A stretch of 64,000 bases of DNA from Castellaniella sp035707805 (lineage in GTDB: Bacteria; Pseudomonadota; Gammaproteobacteria; Burkholderiales; Burkholderiaceae_B): NCBI GenBank assembly GCA_035707805.1, contig DASSTS010000010.1, forward strand, positions 1 to 64,000, in the 5' to 3' direction. Each line of letters starts with the position of its first letter. Position 1 is the stretch's first letter. Both the position numbers and the translations under genes were made by a program. The notes under the pieces were generated by a model. It did not search any database. It was not told where the DNA came from and saw nothing but the letters and a program-made list of their open reading frames with translations. Of the stretch, positions 8,700-15,363 are shown in pieces.

Positions 8700-9128
8700 T
8701 CAGGCGTAGACGGATTCTTCCATGGCCTCGATGGCCGGATAGAACTCGTGGTTCTCGCGCACCATGCGGGTGTGCACGCTTTTCAGCACGATATTGGCCT
8801 CGGCGCGGAAACCGTCGGGATTCTTCGCCAGCAAGGTGGCGTTGCTCCAGCGGCGTGCGAAATTGATGAAGGCGCTGGCGATGCCCTGCATGTCGTTCTG
8901 GTAGGCGCGGCTCATGCCGGCCATCCGTTCGTCGCCGCTGCGTTCCAGAGAGGGGTAGAGGATGCGGTCCTCGATGGCGAGGTGCTGCGTCACCACCTGT
9001 CCCAGCGCCTTCAGCTCGTGCGCGATGTCCACTGCGTGCGCGGCCACCCCCTGGTGAGCCAGCTTGCGCAGCACCGCGATGCCCTCCAGAATTTCAACGT
9101 GGTGGTTCTTGAAACGATCGATGTTCAT
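8700..9128 (-). CDS. Hemerythrin HHE-domain protein
   Basis: Encodes 142 residues predicted to form a four-helix bundle with a non-haem di-iron centre. Candidate ligands are the His in NHHVEILEG, the His and Glu of QHLAIEDRILYP near residues 61-72, and the His and Glu of VHTRMVRENHEFYP near residues 118-131. Proteins of this family bind O2 or NO, or repair iron-sulfur centres (YtfE/DnrN group). This one is a single-domain form without the N-terminal YtfE extension. A clear AGAGGAAA ribosome site precedes the ATG. Its promoter overlaps a long palindrome resembling an NsrR operator, which points to nitric-oxide control; that part is inference. Confidence 0.88.
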   Translation of the reverse strand: MNIDRFKNHHVEILEGIAVLRKLAHQGVAAHAVDIAHELKALGQVVTQHLAIEDRILYPSLERSGDERMAGMSRAYQNDMQGIASAFINFARRWSNATLLAKNPDGFRAEANIVLKSVHTRMVRENHEFYPAIEAMEESVYA

Positions 9129-9162
9129 GACGAGATTTCCTCTTCATCGGGCCCGGCTGTTT

Positions 9163-9203
9163 CTGCCGTATAAGGTTCATATTATATGAATCTTATACGG
9201 CAG
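9163..9203. promoter_or_regulatory. NsrR-like operator palindrome over the hemerythrin-gene promoter
   Basis: A 41-base inverted repeat with 20-base arms around a single central base has only one mismatch between the arms. Its inner 23 bases (9172-9194) have the form AAGGTTCATAT-T-ATATGAATCTT, the same 11-1-11 architecture as the NsrR consensus AAGATGCATTT-A-AAATGCATCTT, with many shared positions. On the minus strand a perfect TATAAT (-10, plus-strand 9181-9186) lies inside it, with TTGTCT at a short spacing as a possible -35. The hemerythrin ATG is about 35 bases downstream. A repressor bound here would block RNA polymerase. The palindrome itself is plain; the identity of the regulator is inference. 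Confidence 0.7.
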
Positions 9204-9258
9204 ACAAGAAAAACGTCAGTGGAAACCCTGAGTCCGATCGGCAGGGATGAAACGCTAG

Positions 9259-9416
9259 TGTCCTGTGTGCTTAGCTCGCTCACTTGAATCCGGATGCATG
9301 GGCTTGTCAGGCAAGGCGCAAACCGCAGCGGCAGCCGTAGCGGTCGCGAGGATTTGCAACGCAACATGGCGAGGCCAGGCGCCGAATGCAAGGGTCGGAA
9401 TTATCCAGAGAGGGCA
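9259..9416. mobile_element. Possible MITE-like element between two CTAG tetranucleotides
   Basis: The 158-base stretch from the promoter of the hemerythrin gene to the end of fliA has imperfect terminal inverted repeats (TGTCCTGTGTG on the left; the right end reads TGCCCTCTCTG on the opposite strand, 8 of 11 matching). It is flanked on both sides by CTAG, which would fit a target duplication of the kind made by IS481-type elements. It has no convincing coding content. The right-hand CTAG supplies the fliA TAG stop. Rival reading: ordinary intergenic DNA with a chance repeat. Confidence 0.35.
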
Positions 9417-10193
9417 CTAGAGCAGGTTCCCGAGATCGACGTCTTCGCCGTCCGGTTCCCAGGAATGGCTGGACAGCCAGGCCCGGATCCGCGCGACCGC
9501 CTGCGAGCGCAGCTGGGACACCCGCCCTTCGGTGACCTGCAGCACGGCGGCGATCTCTTTCTGGTTCAGGTCCTGCTCGAACTGCAGGGACAGCAGCAGC
9601 TGCTCGCGCTCGGGCAGGTTGCGGATCGCGTCGATCAGGGCGTTGCGCAGGCCGTCGCGCAGCAGCCAGGCCAGGGGATTGCCGTCGTCCCCGCCGCCGG
9701 CCGCGTCCAGGGCGGAGTCCGCGTCCGGATTCTCGCGATGCTGGACCAGGTCTTCGACCATCAGCACCTGCACGCCGCGCGCTTCTTCGAGCAGCGACTG
9801 GTATTCCCCCAGAGCGATGCCCATCTGCTCGGCGATCTCGGTCTCGGTGGGCGCACGCAGCAGGCGCTGTTGCAAGGCCCGCACGGCATCCTCGATAGAC
9901 CGGGCCTTTGCGCGCACGCTGCGCGGCAGCCAGTCCTGCCCGCGCAGCTCGTCCAGCATGGCGCCCCGGATCCGCGTGATGGCATAAGTCTCGAACTGCG
10001 CCTCGGCCTGCTGCTGGTAGCGGCGCACGGCGTCCAGCAACCCCATCATGCCGGCCTGCATCAGATCGTCGAGCTCGACGCTGGCCGGCAGTCGGCCCAC
10101 CAGGGTGAGGGCCTGGCGGCGCACCAGCGGCGCGTATTGGGCAATCAGATGGTCCTCGGACAAGGGCATCGCGCGATCCGCACTCCATGACAT
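9417..10193 (-). CDS. fliA: Flagellar sigma factor FliA (sigma-28)
   Basis: Encodes 258 residues, or 250 if the second ATG at 10169 is used, which has a GGAG some 13 bases upstream; the first has no visible ribosome site. Regions 2 to 4 of a sigma-28 factor are present: core-binding YAPLVRRQALTLVGRLP near residue 20, FETYAITRIRGAMLDELR near residue 67, and a C-terminal helix-turn-helix (LNQKEIAAVLQVTEGRVSQLRS) near residue 209. It directs RNA polymerase to late flagellar and chemotaxis promoters. It is divergent from flaG, whose promoter in the shared gap is a match to the FliA consensus. The stop codon TAG lies in a CTAG that borders a possible MITE. Confidence 0.95.
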   Translation of the reverse strand: MSWSADRAMPLSEDHLIAQYAPLVRRQALTLVGRLPASVELDDLMQAGMMGLLDAVRRYQQQAEAQFETYAITRIRGAMLDELRGQDWLPRSVRAKARSIEDAVRALQQRLLRAPTETEIAEQMGIALGEYQSLLEEARGVQVLMVEDLVQHRENPDADSALDAAGGGDDGNPLAWLLRDGLRNALIDAIRNLPEREQLLLSLQFEQDLNQKEIAAVLQVTEGRVSQLRSQAVARIRAWLSSHSWEPDGEDVDLGNLL

Positions 10194-10224
10194 AAAATGT
10201 AAGTATGCACCAAGTTGCGCTCCC

Positions 10225-10251
10225 TAAAGTTTTCCGGGTCCGTGCCGTTAT
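10225..10251 (+). promoter_or_regulatory. Sigma-28 (FliA) promoter of flaG-fliD-fliS-fliT
   Basis: TAAAGTTT, an 11-base spacer, then GCCGTTAT. The -35 octamer is identical to the FliA consensus and the -10 octamer matches GCCGATAA at six of eight positions, with the exact spacing. Transcription would start near 10260 and run into flaG, about 80 bases downstream. It lies in the gap divergent from fliA itself. Confidence 0.85.
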
Positions 10252-10341
10252 ATCCACCTGAGAAACCAGCAGAATGCCCCTGGGCCGCTGCCCGGCCCTC
10301 CGCTTTCGGACCACGTGGATGATTTCCTCAAAGGAACGCAC

Positions 10342-10749
10342 ATGATTCACCCAATCGGCAACCAACTGACCCCAGCCAGCCTGGGTCTGGCTCCCGTGGC
10401 ATCCGAACGCGCCGCCAGCCAGGCCGAGGCCGCCGTCCACGTCACAGCGGCGGAAAACGCGCAATCCAGCCCCTTTCCGCAGTCCAATCAGCAGGACGGC
10501 ATGCTGAAATCCTATCCCGAGGCGCCCAAGTCCTCCCTGGAAAAGGCCCTGGAAGCAGTCAACGACAACCTCAAGGCCTGGTCCACCGGCATCCGTTTCG
10601 ACATGGACCCCGATGCCCAACAGTTGGTGATTTCCATCGTCGACAGCGCCTCCGGCGACGTCATCAAGACCATTCCGTCCGAAGCCATGCTGCGCATCGC
10701 CAAGATGATCGTCCAGTTGCAGGGGTCGGGCGTGGACACCAAGGCCTGA
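10342..10749 (+). CDS. flaG: Flagellar protein FlaG
   Basis: Encodes 135 residues. The C-terminal half (LKAWSTGIRFDMDPDAQQLVISIVDSASGDVIKTIPSEAML) is the FlaG domain: two beta strands with an RFxxD...IVD..TGEVIRQIP-type pattern. FlaG proteins modulate filament length and are usually encoded next to the filament cap gene fliD, as here. The N-terminal half is low in structure. I chose the ATG at 10342 because AAAGGAA precedes it; an upstream GTG is less likely. It is the first gene after the FliA-type promoter. Confidence 0.9.
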   Translation: MIHPIGNQLTPASLGLAPVASERAASQAEAAVHVTAAENAQSSPFPQSNQQDGMLKSYPEAPKSSLEKALEAVNDNLKAWSTGIRFDMDPDAQQLVISIVDSASGDVIKTIPSEAMLRIAKMIVQLQGSGVDTKA

Positions 10750-10865
10750 CACGGCCCCGGCGGGCACAATACCAGCAAAACCCAAACAGAAACTGAATCC
10801 GGCCCCTGCCGCCTGTTTTGCCTTCGGCGATTCCAGCGGATAATGGGCCAAACGGAGCACTCAAC

Positions 10866-12245
10866 ATGGCAACTGTTTCATCCCTCGGCATGTCGGGCCT
10901 GCCGCTGACCGACCTCCTCGACAGCCTGCAGAAAAACGAAAATCAGGTCCTGGCCGTCATCCAGGACCGCCAGACCGCCGCCCAGTCCAAGCTCACCGCC
11001 TACGGAAAACTGAAAGACGCCATCGCGTCCTTCCAGAAGGCCGCGGACACGGTGCGCGGCACCGACGCCTTCGGCGCCATCGCCGTCAAGTCCGGCTCGG
11101 ACGCCATTTCGGCGACGGCCACCAACCAGGCCATTCCCGGCCAGTACTCGATCGACGTCACGCAGCTCGCCGCGTCCCAGACCCTGGTCTACGCCGGGCA
11201 GACCGACCGCACCACGGCCATCGGCACGGACGGCACGCTGTCCGTCACCCTGCAGAACGGCGAGACCAAGACCCTGGATCTCAGCGGCAAGGACACCTCC
11301 CTGAACGGCCTGGCCAAGGCCATCAACGCCGACAAGGATCTCGGCCTGAACGCCACCGTCGTGAACGACGGCAGCGGCACGCCCTACCGCCTGCTGCTGA
11401 CCACCAGCGAGACCGGCGCGCAGAACGCCGTCACTTCGATCTCGGTCAGCGGCAATACCGAGCTGAACGACTTCCTGCAGTATTCCGGCACCGACGCGGC
11501 CAACGTCACGCAAGGCCAGGCCGCCCAGGATGCCAAGCTCACGATCAACGGCATCGATGTCTCCAGCGCCACCAACACCATCAACAACGTCATCGATGGC
11601 GTCACCCTGACACTGAACCAGACCACGACGTCGGCGGCCAGCCTCAACCTCACTCAGGACAGTTCAGTCGCCAAGAAATCCATCCAGGACTTCGTCAAGG
11701 CCTACAACAGCCTGCTGAGCACGATCGGCACGCTGACCTCCTATAACGTCGACGCTCAGACCTCGTCCGCGCTGACCGGCGATTCGGTGACGCGCTCGGT
11801 CCAGACGCGCATGCGCGACGCCATCTCCGGCGCCTTCGATGCCATCCAGGGCACCAATCTCAGCCAGATCGGCATCACCACCGACTACAAGACCGGCCAA
11901 CTGCAGATCGACGACACCAAGCTCGACGACGCCCTGGCCAACAACACCGAGGGCGTCAAGTCCCTGTTCGCCGGCGACAACGGCATCGGCAAGCGCGTCA
12001 GCGCCACGGCCGACAGCTTCATCAAGTTCGACGGCGCGCTGACGGCCGCCACGGACGGCATGAGCAAGACCATCGCCGACATCAAAAAGCAATACGACGC
12101 GACCTCCGACCGCATCCAGCAGCGCATGGACACCTACCGGGCGCAATTCACCCAGCTCGATGCCATGGTGACGCAGATGAATTCCCTCAGCAGCTACCTG
12201 ACCCAGCAACTCAGCGCCCTCAGCGGCGCCAAAAGCTCCAAATAA
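10866..12245 (+). CDS. fliD: Flagellar filament cap protein FliD
   Basis: Encodes 459 residues. FliD forms the cap at the growing filament tip and folds flagellin monomers as they emerge. The N-terminal coiled coil has the typical LGMSGLPLTDLLDSLQKNE start, followed by central D2/D3 regions rich in Thr, Ser and Asn, and the C-terminal domain with ITTDYKTGQLQIDDTKLDDAL and a final coiled coil RIQQRMDTYRAQFTQLDAMVTQMNS. The ATG at 10866 follows GGAGC; earlier in-frame starts add a non-conserved leader. Like other axial proteins it appears to lack cysteine. It precedes its own export chaperones. Confidence 0.95.
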   Translation: MATVSSLGMSGLPLTDLLDSLQKNENQVLAVIQDRQTAAQSKLTAYGKLKDAIASFQKAADTVRGTDAFGAIAVKSGSDAISATATNQAIPGQYSIDVTQLAASQTLVYAGQTDRTTAIGTDGTLSVTLQNGETKTLDLSGKDTSLNGLAKAINADKDLGLNATVVNDGSGTPYRLLLTTSETGAQNAVTSISVSGNTELNDFLQYSGTDAANVTQGQAAQDAKLTINGIDVSSATNTINNVIDGVTLTLNQTTTSAASLNLTQDSSVAKKSIQDFVKAYNSLLSTIGTLTSYNVDAQTSSALTGDSVTRSVQTRMRDAISGAFDAIQGTNLSQIGITTDYKTGQLQIDDTKLDDALANNTEGVKSLFAGDNGIGKRVSATADSFIKFDGALTAATDGMSKTIADIKKQYDATSDRIQQRMDTYRAQFTQLDAMVTQMNSLSSYLTQQLSALSGAKSSK

Positions 12246-12251
12246 AGCACC

Positions 12252-12683
12252 ATGACTTACGCGCCTCGCTCCCGGTCCGCCCGGGCCACCGGATCCTACG
12301 CCACCATCGGCCTGGAAACCGAAGTCCTCAGCGCCTCTCCGGAACGGCTGATCTCCCTGCTGTTCCGGGGGGCCCTGACGGCGCTGGCGCAGGCGCGCCA
12401 CCATCTGCAGAACGGCAACATCGCCGAGCGCGGCAAGGCGATCTCCAAGGCCATCGACATCGTCGACTCCGGCCTGAAGGCGGGTGTCGACACCGAGCGC
12501 GGCGGCGAGATCGCCAAGCTGCTGATCGCCTCCTACGAGATCATCATCCGCGACCTGATGATGGCCAATCTGCACAGTGACGCCGCCAAGCTGGCCGCTG
12601 CGGAAAAACAGCTCGGCGACCTTGCCGAGGCCTGGTACACCGCCGTCGATCCGCAGTTCCAGACGGCTGCGTTCAACGGCTAA
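12252..12683 (+). CDS. fliS: Flagellin export chaperone FliS
   Basis: Encodes 143 residues, helical throughout. The stretch YATIGLETEVLSASPERLISLLFRGALTALAQARHHL is the conserved FliS N-terminal region that cradles the flagellin C-terminus and stops premature polymerisation in the cytoplasm. It starts six bases after the fliD stop, so the two are probably translated from one transcript driven by the FliA promoter upstream of flaG. The flagellin gene itself is not in the window. Confidence 0.94.
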   Translation: MTYAPRSRSARATGSYATIGLETEVLSASPERLISLLFRGALTALAQARHHLQNGNIAERGKAISKAIDIVDSGLKAGVDTERGGEIAKLLIASYEIIIRDLMMANLHSDAAKLAAAEKQLGDLAEAWYTAVDPQFQTAAFNG

Positions 12684-12700
12684 ACCGCGGGGCTACACCC

Positions 12701-13039
12701 TTGAGCACCTCCTCCAAAGAATCCCTGTTGCGGCACTACCAGGACATCGCCGACATCTCGTCGCGGATGCGGGCCTTGGCCCAGGCCCAGCAATGGGACG
12801 ACCTGGTGACGCTGGGCGCTCAGTACCACCAGGCGGTGAGCCGGCTCAAGCAGCTCGCCCCCCTGGACGACGAGGACAAGGCCGCCCGGCGAGACCTGCT
12901 GACCCGCATCCTGGATGACGATGCCCACATCCGCCAGCTGGTGGCCCCCGAGCTGGACCGCCTCAGCCACCTGCTGGGCACCATCAAACGTCAACGCACC
13001 GTCCTGCAGGCGTACTACAGCACCGTGCGCCCCCACTAG
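12701..13039 (+). CDS. fliT: Flagellar chaperone FliT
   Basis: Encodes 112 residues, all helical, with no ATG near its start; translation appears to begin at a TTG at 12701. The pattern YQDIADISSRMRALAQAQQWDDLVTLGAQYHQAVSRL matches FliT, the FliD-specific export chaperone, which in enterics also binds FlhDC as a negative regulator. The position after fliD and fliS supports the call. Sequence conservation in this family is low, so position carries much of the weight. Confidence 0.85.
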   Translation: MSTSSKESLLRHYQDIADISSRMRALAQAQQWDDLVTLGAQYHQAVSRLKQLAPLDDEDKAARRDLLTRILDDDAHIRQLVAPELDRLSHLLGTIKRQRTVLQAYYSTVRPH

Positions 13040-13042
13040 GCC

Positions 13043-14377
13043 ATGAGCATCGGGGCGCCTTCCAATCTCGGCACGCTGCTCATCCAGCGCATCGATGCCG
13101 CCCTGGGCACGACGCTCGGACAGCAGGCCAACCTGGCCTCGGGCGCCGGCCCCCAAGCCGTGCCGCAACCGGGCAACCCGGAGAATCCCAACGCGCTGCG
13201 CAACCCCGCCCAGCGCGATACCCGCGAGGCCGTCGACCAGGCCAATGCCGAAGGCCAGCGCCGCGCTGCGGTCGGCAAGGCTGGCCGCGAAATGCAGCTG
13301 GACAATCTGCTGGGACGCAGCACGACCTTCCAGGGCGCCACGCAGTCCGCACCCACCACGCTGGGCTATGCGGCCCGTATCATCCTGGCGCTGCTGAACC
13401 AGTTTCCGCAGGCCGGCCAGACCATCCAGGGGCGCGCCCCCCTGCTCCCCTCGTCCGGCCAGCCGGCCGGCAACCCCGGCGCGGCCGCGCAGCGGGGCGC
13501 GGGCGGCCCCCTGCCCGGCCAGGCCCAGGCATCGCCCGCGGGCACGACCCAGATCTGGGCGCAAGTCGCCACGACGCTCAATCAGCCCGGCGCCCTGGCC
13601 GCCCGCTTCGCCCAGGCGCTGTCCCAATCGATCCAAGGCAGCGGCCTGTTCTACGAATCCCATGTGGCGCAGCTGGCGGCGGGCAAGCTCCCGCCCCAGG
13701 CCCTGCGCCAGGAACCCCAGGGCCAGCTGAACACCCCTGGCCAGCCCGCGGGTCCGGGCACGCCCGCCACGGGCCACGCAGGCAATCCGCCGACGGCCCT
13801 GGGCGCGCTGGCCCAGCAGCTGCAGGCGGCCACCCCCGCGGACCCGGGCGCCACCGCGCCGGCCCAGACGGCGGCGCACGCAAGCGCCCAGCCGGCCGGC
13901 GCCGCGCCGGCGGCGCAGACGCCCAATCCGGTGCCGGGCATCGACCCCCAGGCCCAGTTGCTGGTTCGCCAGCAACTCGAGGTGCTCGCCCAGCAGGGCT
14001 TCGTCTGGCAGGGCGAGGCCTGGCCGGGGGCCGACATGGAATGGGAGGTCCGGCGCCGCCAGCCCGACGATGGCCAGAATCCGGCCACCGACCAGGAATT
14101 CTGGTCGACGCGGCTGAATCTGCAGCTGCCCACGCTGGGCGAGGTCCAGGCCCGGCTCAGCCTGTCGGGCGACCAGCTGGTGATGCGGCTGACCGCGCCC
14201 CAGTCGGCCGACCGGCTCAGCAGCTCGATCGAGCCCTTGCGCTCGCGCCTGCTCGCCCAGGGCCTGCAGGCCAGCCAGCTTTCGGTGATGGACCGCGACC
14301 CCGAGCCGTCCGACGACGATCTTTCCGCCCCCGGCGCCCAGGACCAGGACCAGGACCATGAACTCGCGGCCCGCTGA
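13043..14377 (+). CDS. FliK-like flagellar hook-length control family protein
   Basis: Encodes 444 residues. The long middle (about residues 120-300) is a Pro/Ala/Gln-rich low-complexity linker. The last 120 residues contain a compact domain, WSTRLNLQLPTLGEVQARLSLSGDQLVMRLTA..., with the Flg_hook-like 'P-LGEV-A-L' pattern of FliK C-terminal domains. The canonical fliK lies at 20.7 kb, so this is a second family member. It begins four bases after fliT and its end overlaps by 20 bases a gene for a free FlhB C-terminal domain, the natural binding partner of FliK-type proteins. A role in switching or gating of flagellar export is inference. Confidence 0.7.
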   Translation: MSIGAPSNLGTLLIQRIDAALGTTLGQQANLASGAGPQAVPQPGNPENPNALRNPAQRDTREAVDQANAEGQRRAAVGKAGREMQLDNLLGRSTTFQGATQSAPTTLGYAARIILALLNQFPQAGQTIQGRAPLLPSSGQPAGNPGAAAQRGAGGPLPGQAQASPAGTTQIWAQVATTLNQPGALAARFAQALSQSIQGSGLFYESHVAQLAAGKLPPQALRQEPQGQLNTPGQPAGPGTPATGHAGNPPTALGALAQQLQAATPADPGATAPAQTAAHASAQPAGAAPAAQTPNPVPGIDPQAQLLVRQQLEVLAQQGFVWQGEAWPGADMEWEVRRRQPDDGQNPATDQEFWSTRLNLQLPTLGEVQARLSLSGDQLVMRLTAPQSADRLSSSIEPLRSRLLAQGLQASQLSVMDRDPEPSDDDLSAPGAQDQDQDHELAAR

Positions 14378-14705
14378 TTCCCACCGGCCCGGCGCGGTCG
14401 CGATCACCTACGACCCGTCCGATGCGGCGCCGCGGGTGGTGGCCAAAGGCTATGGAACACTGGCGGAGACCATCATCCGCACGGCCCGCGAACATGGCCT
14501 GTACGTCCATGAATCGCCCGAGCTGGTGGGATTGCTGATGCAGGTGGACCTGGACGCGCACATTCCGCCCAAGCTCTACGTGGCGATCGCCGAACTGCTG
14601 GCGTGGCTGTATGCGCTGGACACCGGGGGCGAAGGCATCGTGAAAAAGCCGCCCCAGTCCGGCGCGGCTGCCGCCGGCGACCGCGTCGCCGGCCCGGCGG
14701 GCTGA
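14358..14705 (+). CDS. Stand-alone FlhB C-terminal (FlhB-CC-like) protein
   Basis: Encodes 115 residues. The sequence VAITYDPSDAAPRVVAKGYGTLAETIIRTAREHGLYVHESPELVGLLMQVDLDAHIPPKLYVAIAELLAWLY aligns in pattern with the part of FlhB/YscU that follows the autocleaved NPTH site; the NPTH itself and all membrane segments are absent. Full-length FlhB uses this domain as the substrate-specificity switch of the flagellar export gate. Free versions (FlhX/YlqH type) are known in several bacteria and can partly replace the cleaved domain. It overlaps the preceding FliK-like gene, suggesting that the two act together. Confidence 0.8.
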   Translation: MNSRPADSHRPGAVAITYDPSDAAPRVVAKGYGTLAETIIRTAREHGLYVHESPELVGLLMQVDLDAHIPPKLYVAIAELLAWLYALDTGGEGIVKKPPQSGAAAAGDRVAGPAG

Positions 14706-14712
14706 GCCCGCC

Positions 14713-15051
14713 TCAGATCGCCATGTTGGCGATTTCCTTGTAGGCGTCGACCAGGCGGTTGCGCACCTGCACGGTGGCCTGGAACGAGAGCCCGGCCTTT
14801 TGCAGATCGATCATCACGTTGCTGAGCGAAACGCCGGGATCGCCCATTTCAAAGGCGCGTGCCTGGGTGTTGGCGGCATTTTGCGCATGCGACACCCGGT
14901 CCAGGGAGCGGGCGAGTTCCGAGGCGAATCCGCTGGCCTGCTCGGCCGGCGCCGTCTGGGGCTGGGCGGTCAAGCCCTGCGAGGCGCGGGCCACCGCCCG
15001 CATCTGGGACAGCAGGTTCTCGACACTGGCCAAAGCCTGGGAATTGATCAT
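14713..15051 (-). CDS. fliE: Flagellar basal-body protein FliE
   Basis: Encodes 112 residues from the ATG at 15051. FliE links the MS ring to the proximal rod. The C-terminal half (VSLSNVMIDLQKAGLSFQATVQVRNRLVDAYKEIANM) is the conserved family signature, and the N-terminal helix INSQALASVENLLSQM is typical. A longer start at 15084 would add a proline-rich leader not seen in FliE. It is divergent from fliF, with which it must interact, and lies alone on the minus strand with its stop eight bases from the end of the convergent FlhB-like gene. Confidence 0.93.
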   Translation of the reverse strand: MINSQALASVENLLSQMRAVARASQGLTAQPQTAPAEQASGFASELARSLDRVSHAQNAANTQARAFEMGDPGVSLSNVMIDLQKAGLSFQATVQVRNRLVDAYKEIANMAI

Positions 15052-15363
15052 ATCGGGACCATCGGAAAGTGGCGGAAAGCGCAAAGGCGCCGACCGCGGG
15101 ATCGTTCAGCGTTGTACTATACGCGGTCGATGCGAGCCGATACGCCGCCAATAGCGGCCTCAAGTCCGGGCAGTTCGGGCGATTCAGGATATCAACCTAA
15201 CTAAGCCCCAAAACCCGCGCTTTTCACGGCTTGCCCGAACCGCAATCACCGCCATAATGGCGGCCATCCATCCTCCATACTGCCGCATCAGCATGCACAT
15301 CATCCAGACCGACGGTTTCTGGCCCGGGCGCAGCCTGGCGGCCCCCTCTGTATCCCCCGCTCG
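15052..15363. other. Intergenic region between divergent fliE and fliF
   Basis: These 312 bases must hold the promoters of fliE and of the fliF-fliR cluster. On the plus strand a perfect 7-1-7 palindrome CCGCCAT-A-ATGGCGG surrounds a CATAAT that could be a -10, with TTGCCC sixteen bases before it. On the minus strand a TATAGT near 15118 could serve fliE. No FliA-type promoter is visible, which fits early (class II, FlhDC-dependent) expression; no FlhDC site was recognised with confidence. Confidence 0.4.

Noticed and set aside
14358..14705. Truncated flhB pseudogene
   Set aside because: The frame is intact, has its own start within an operon, and free FlhB C-terminal proteins are an established type.
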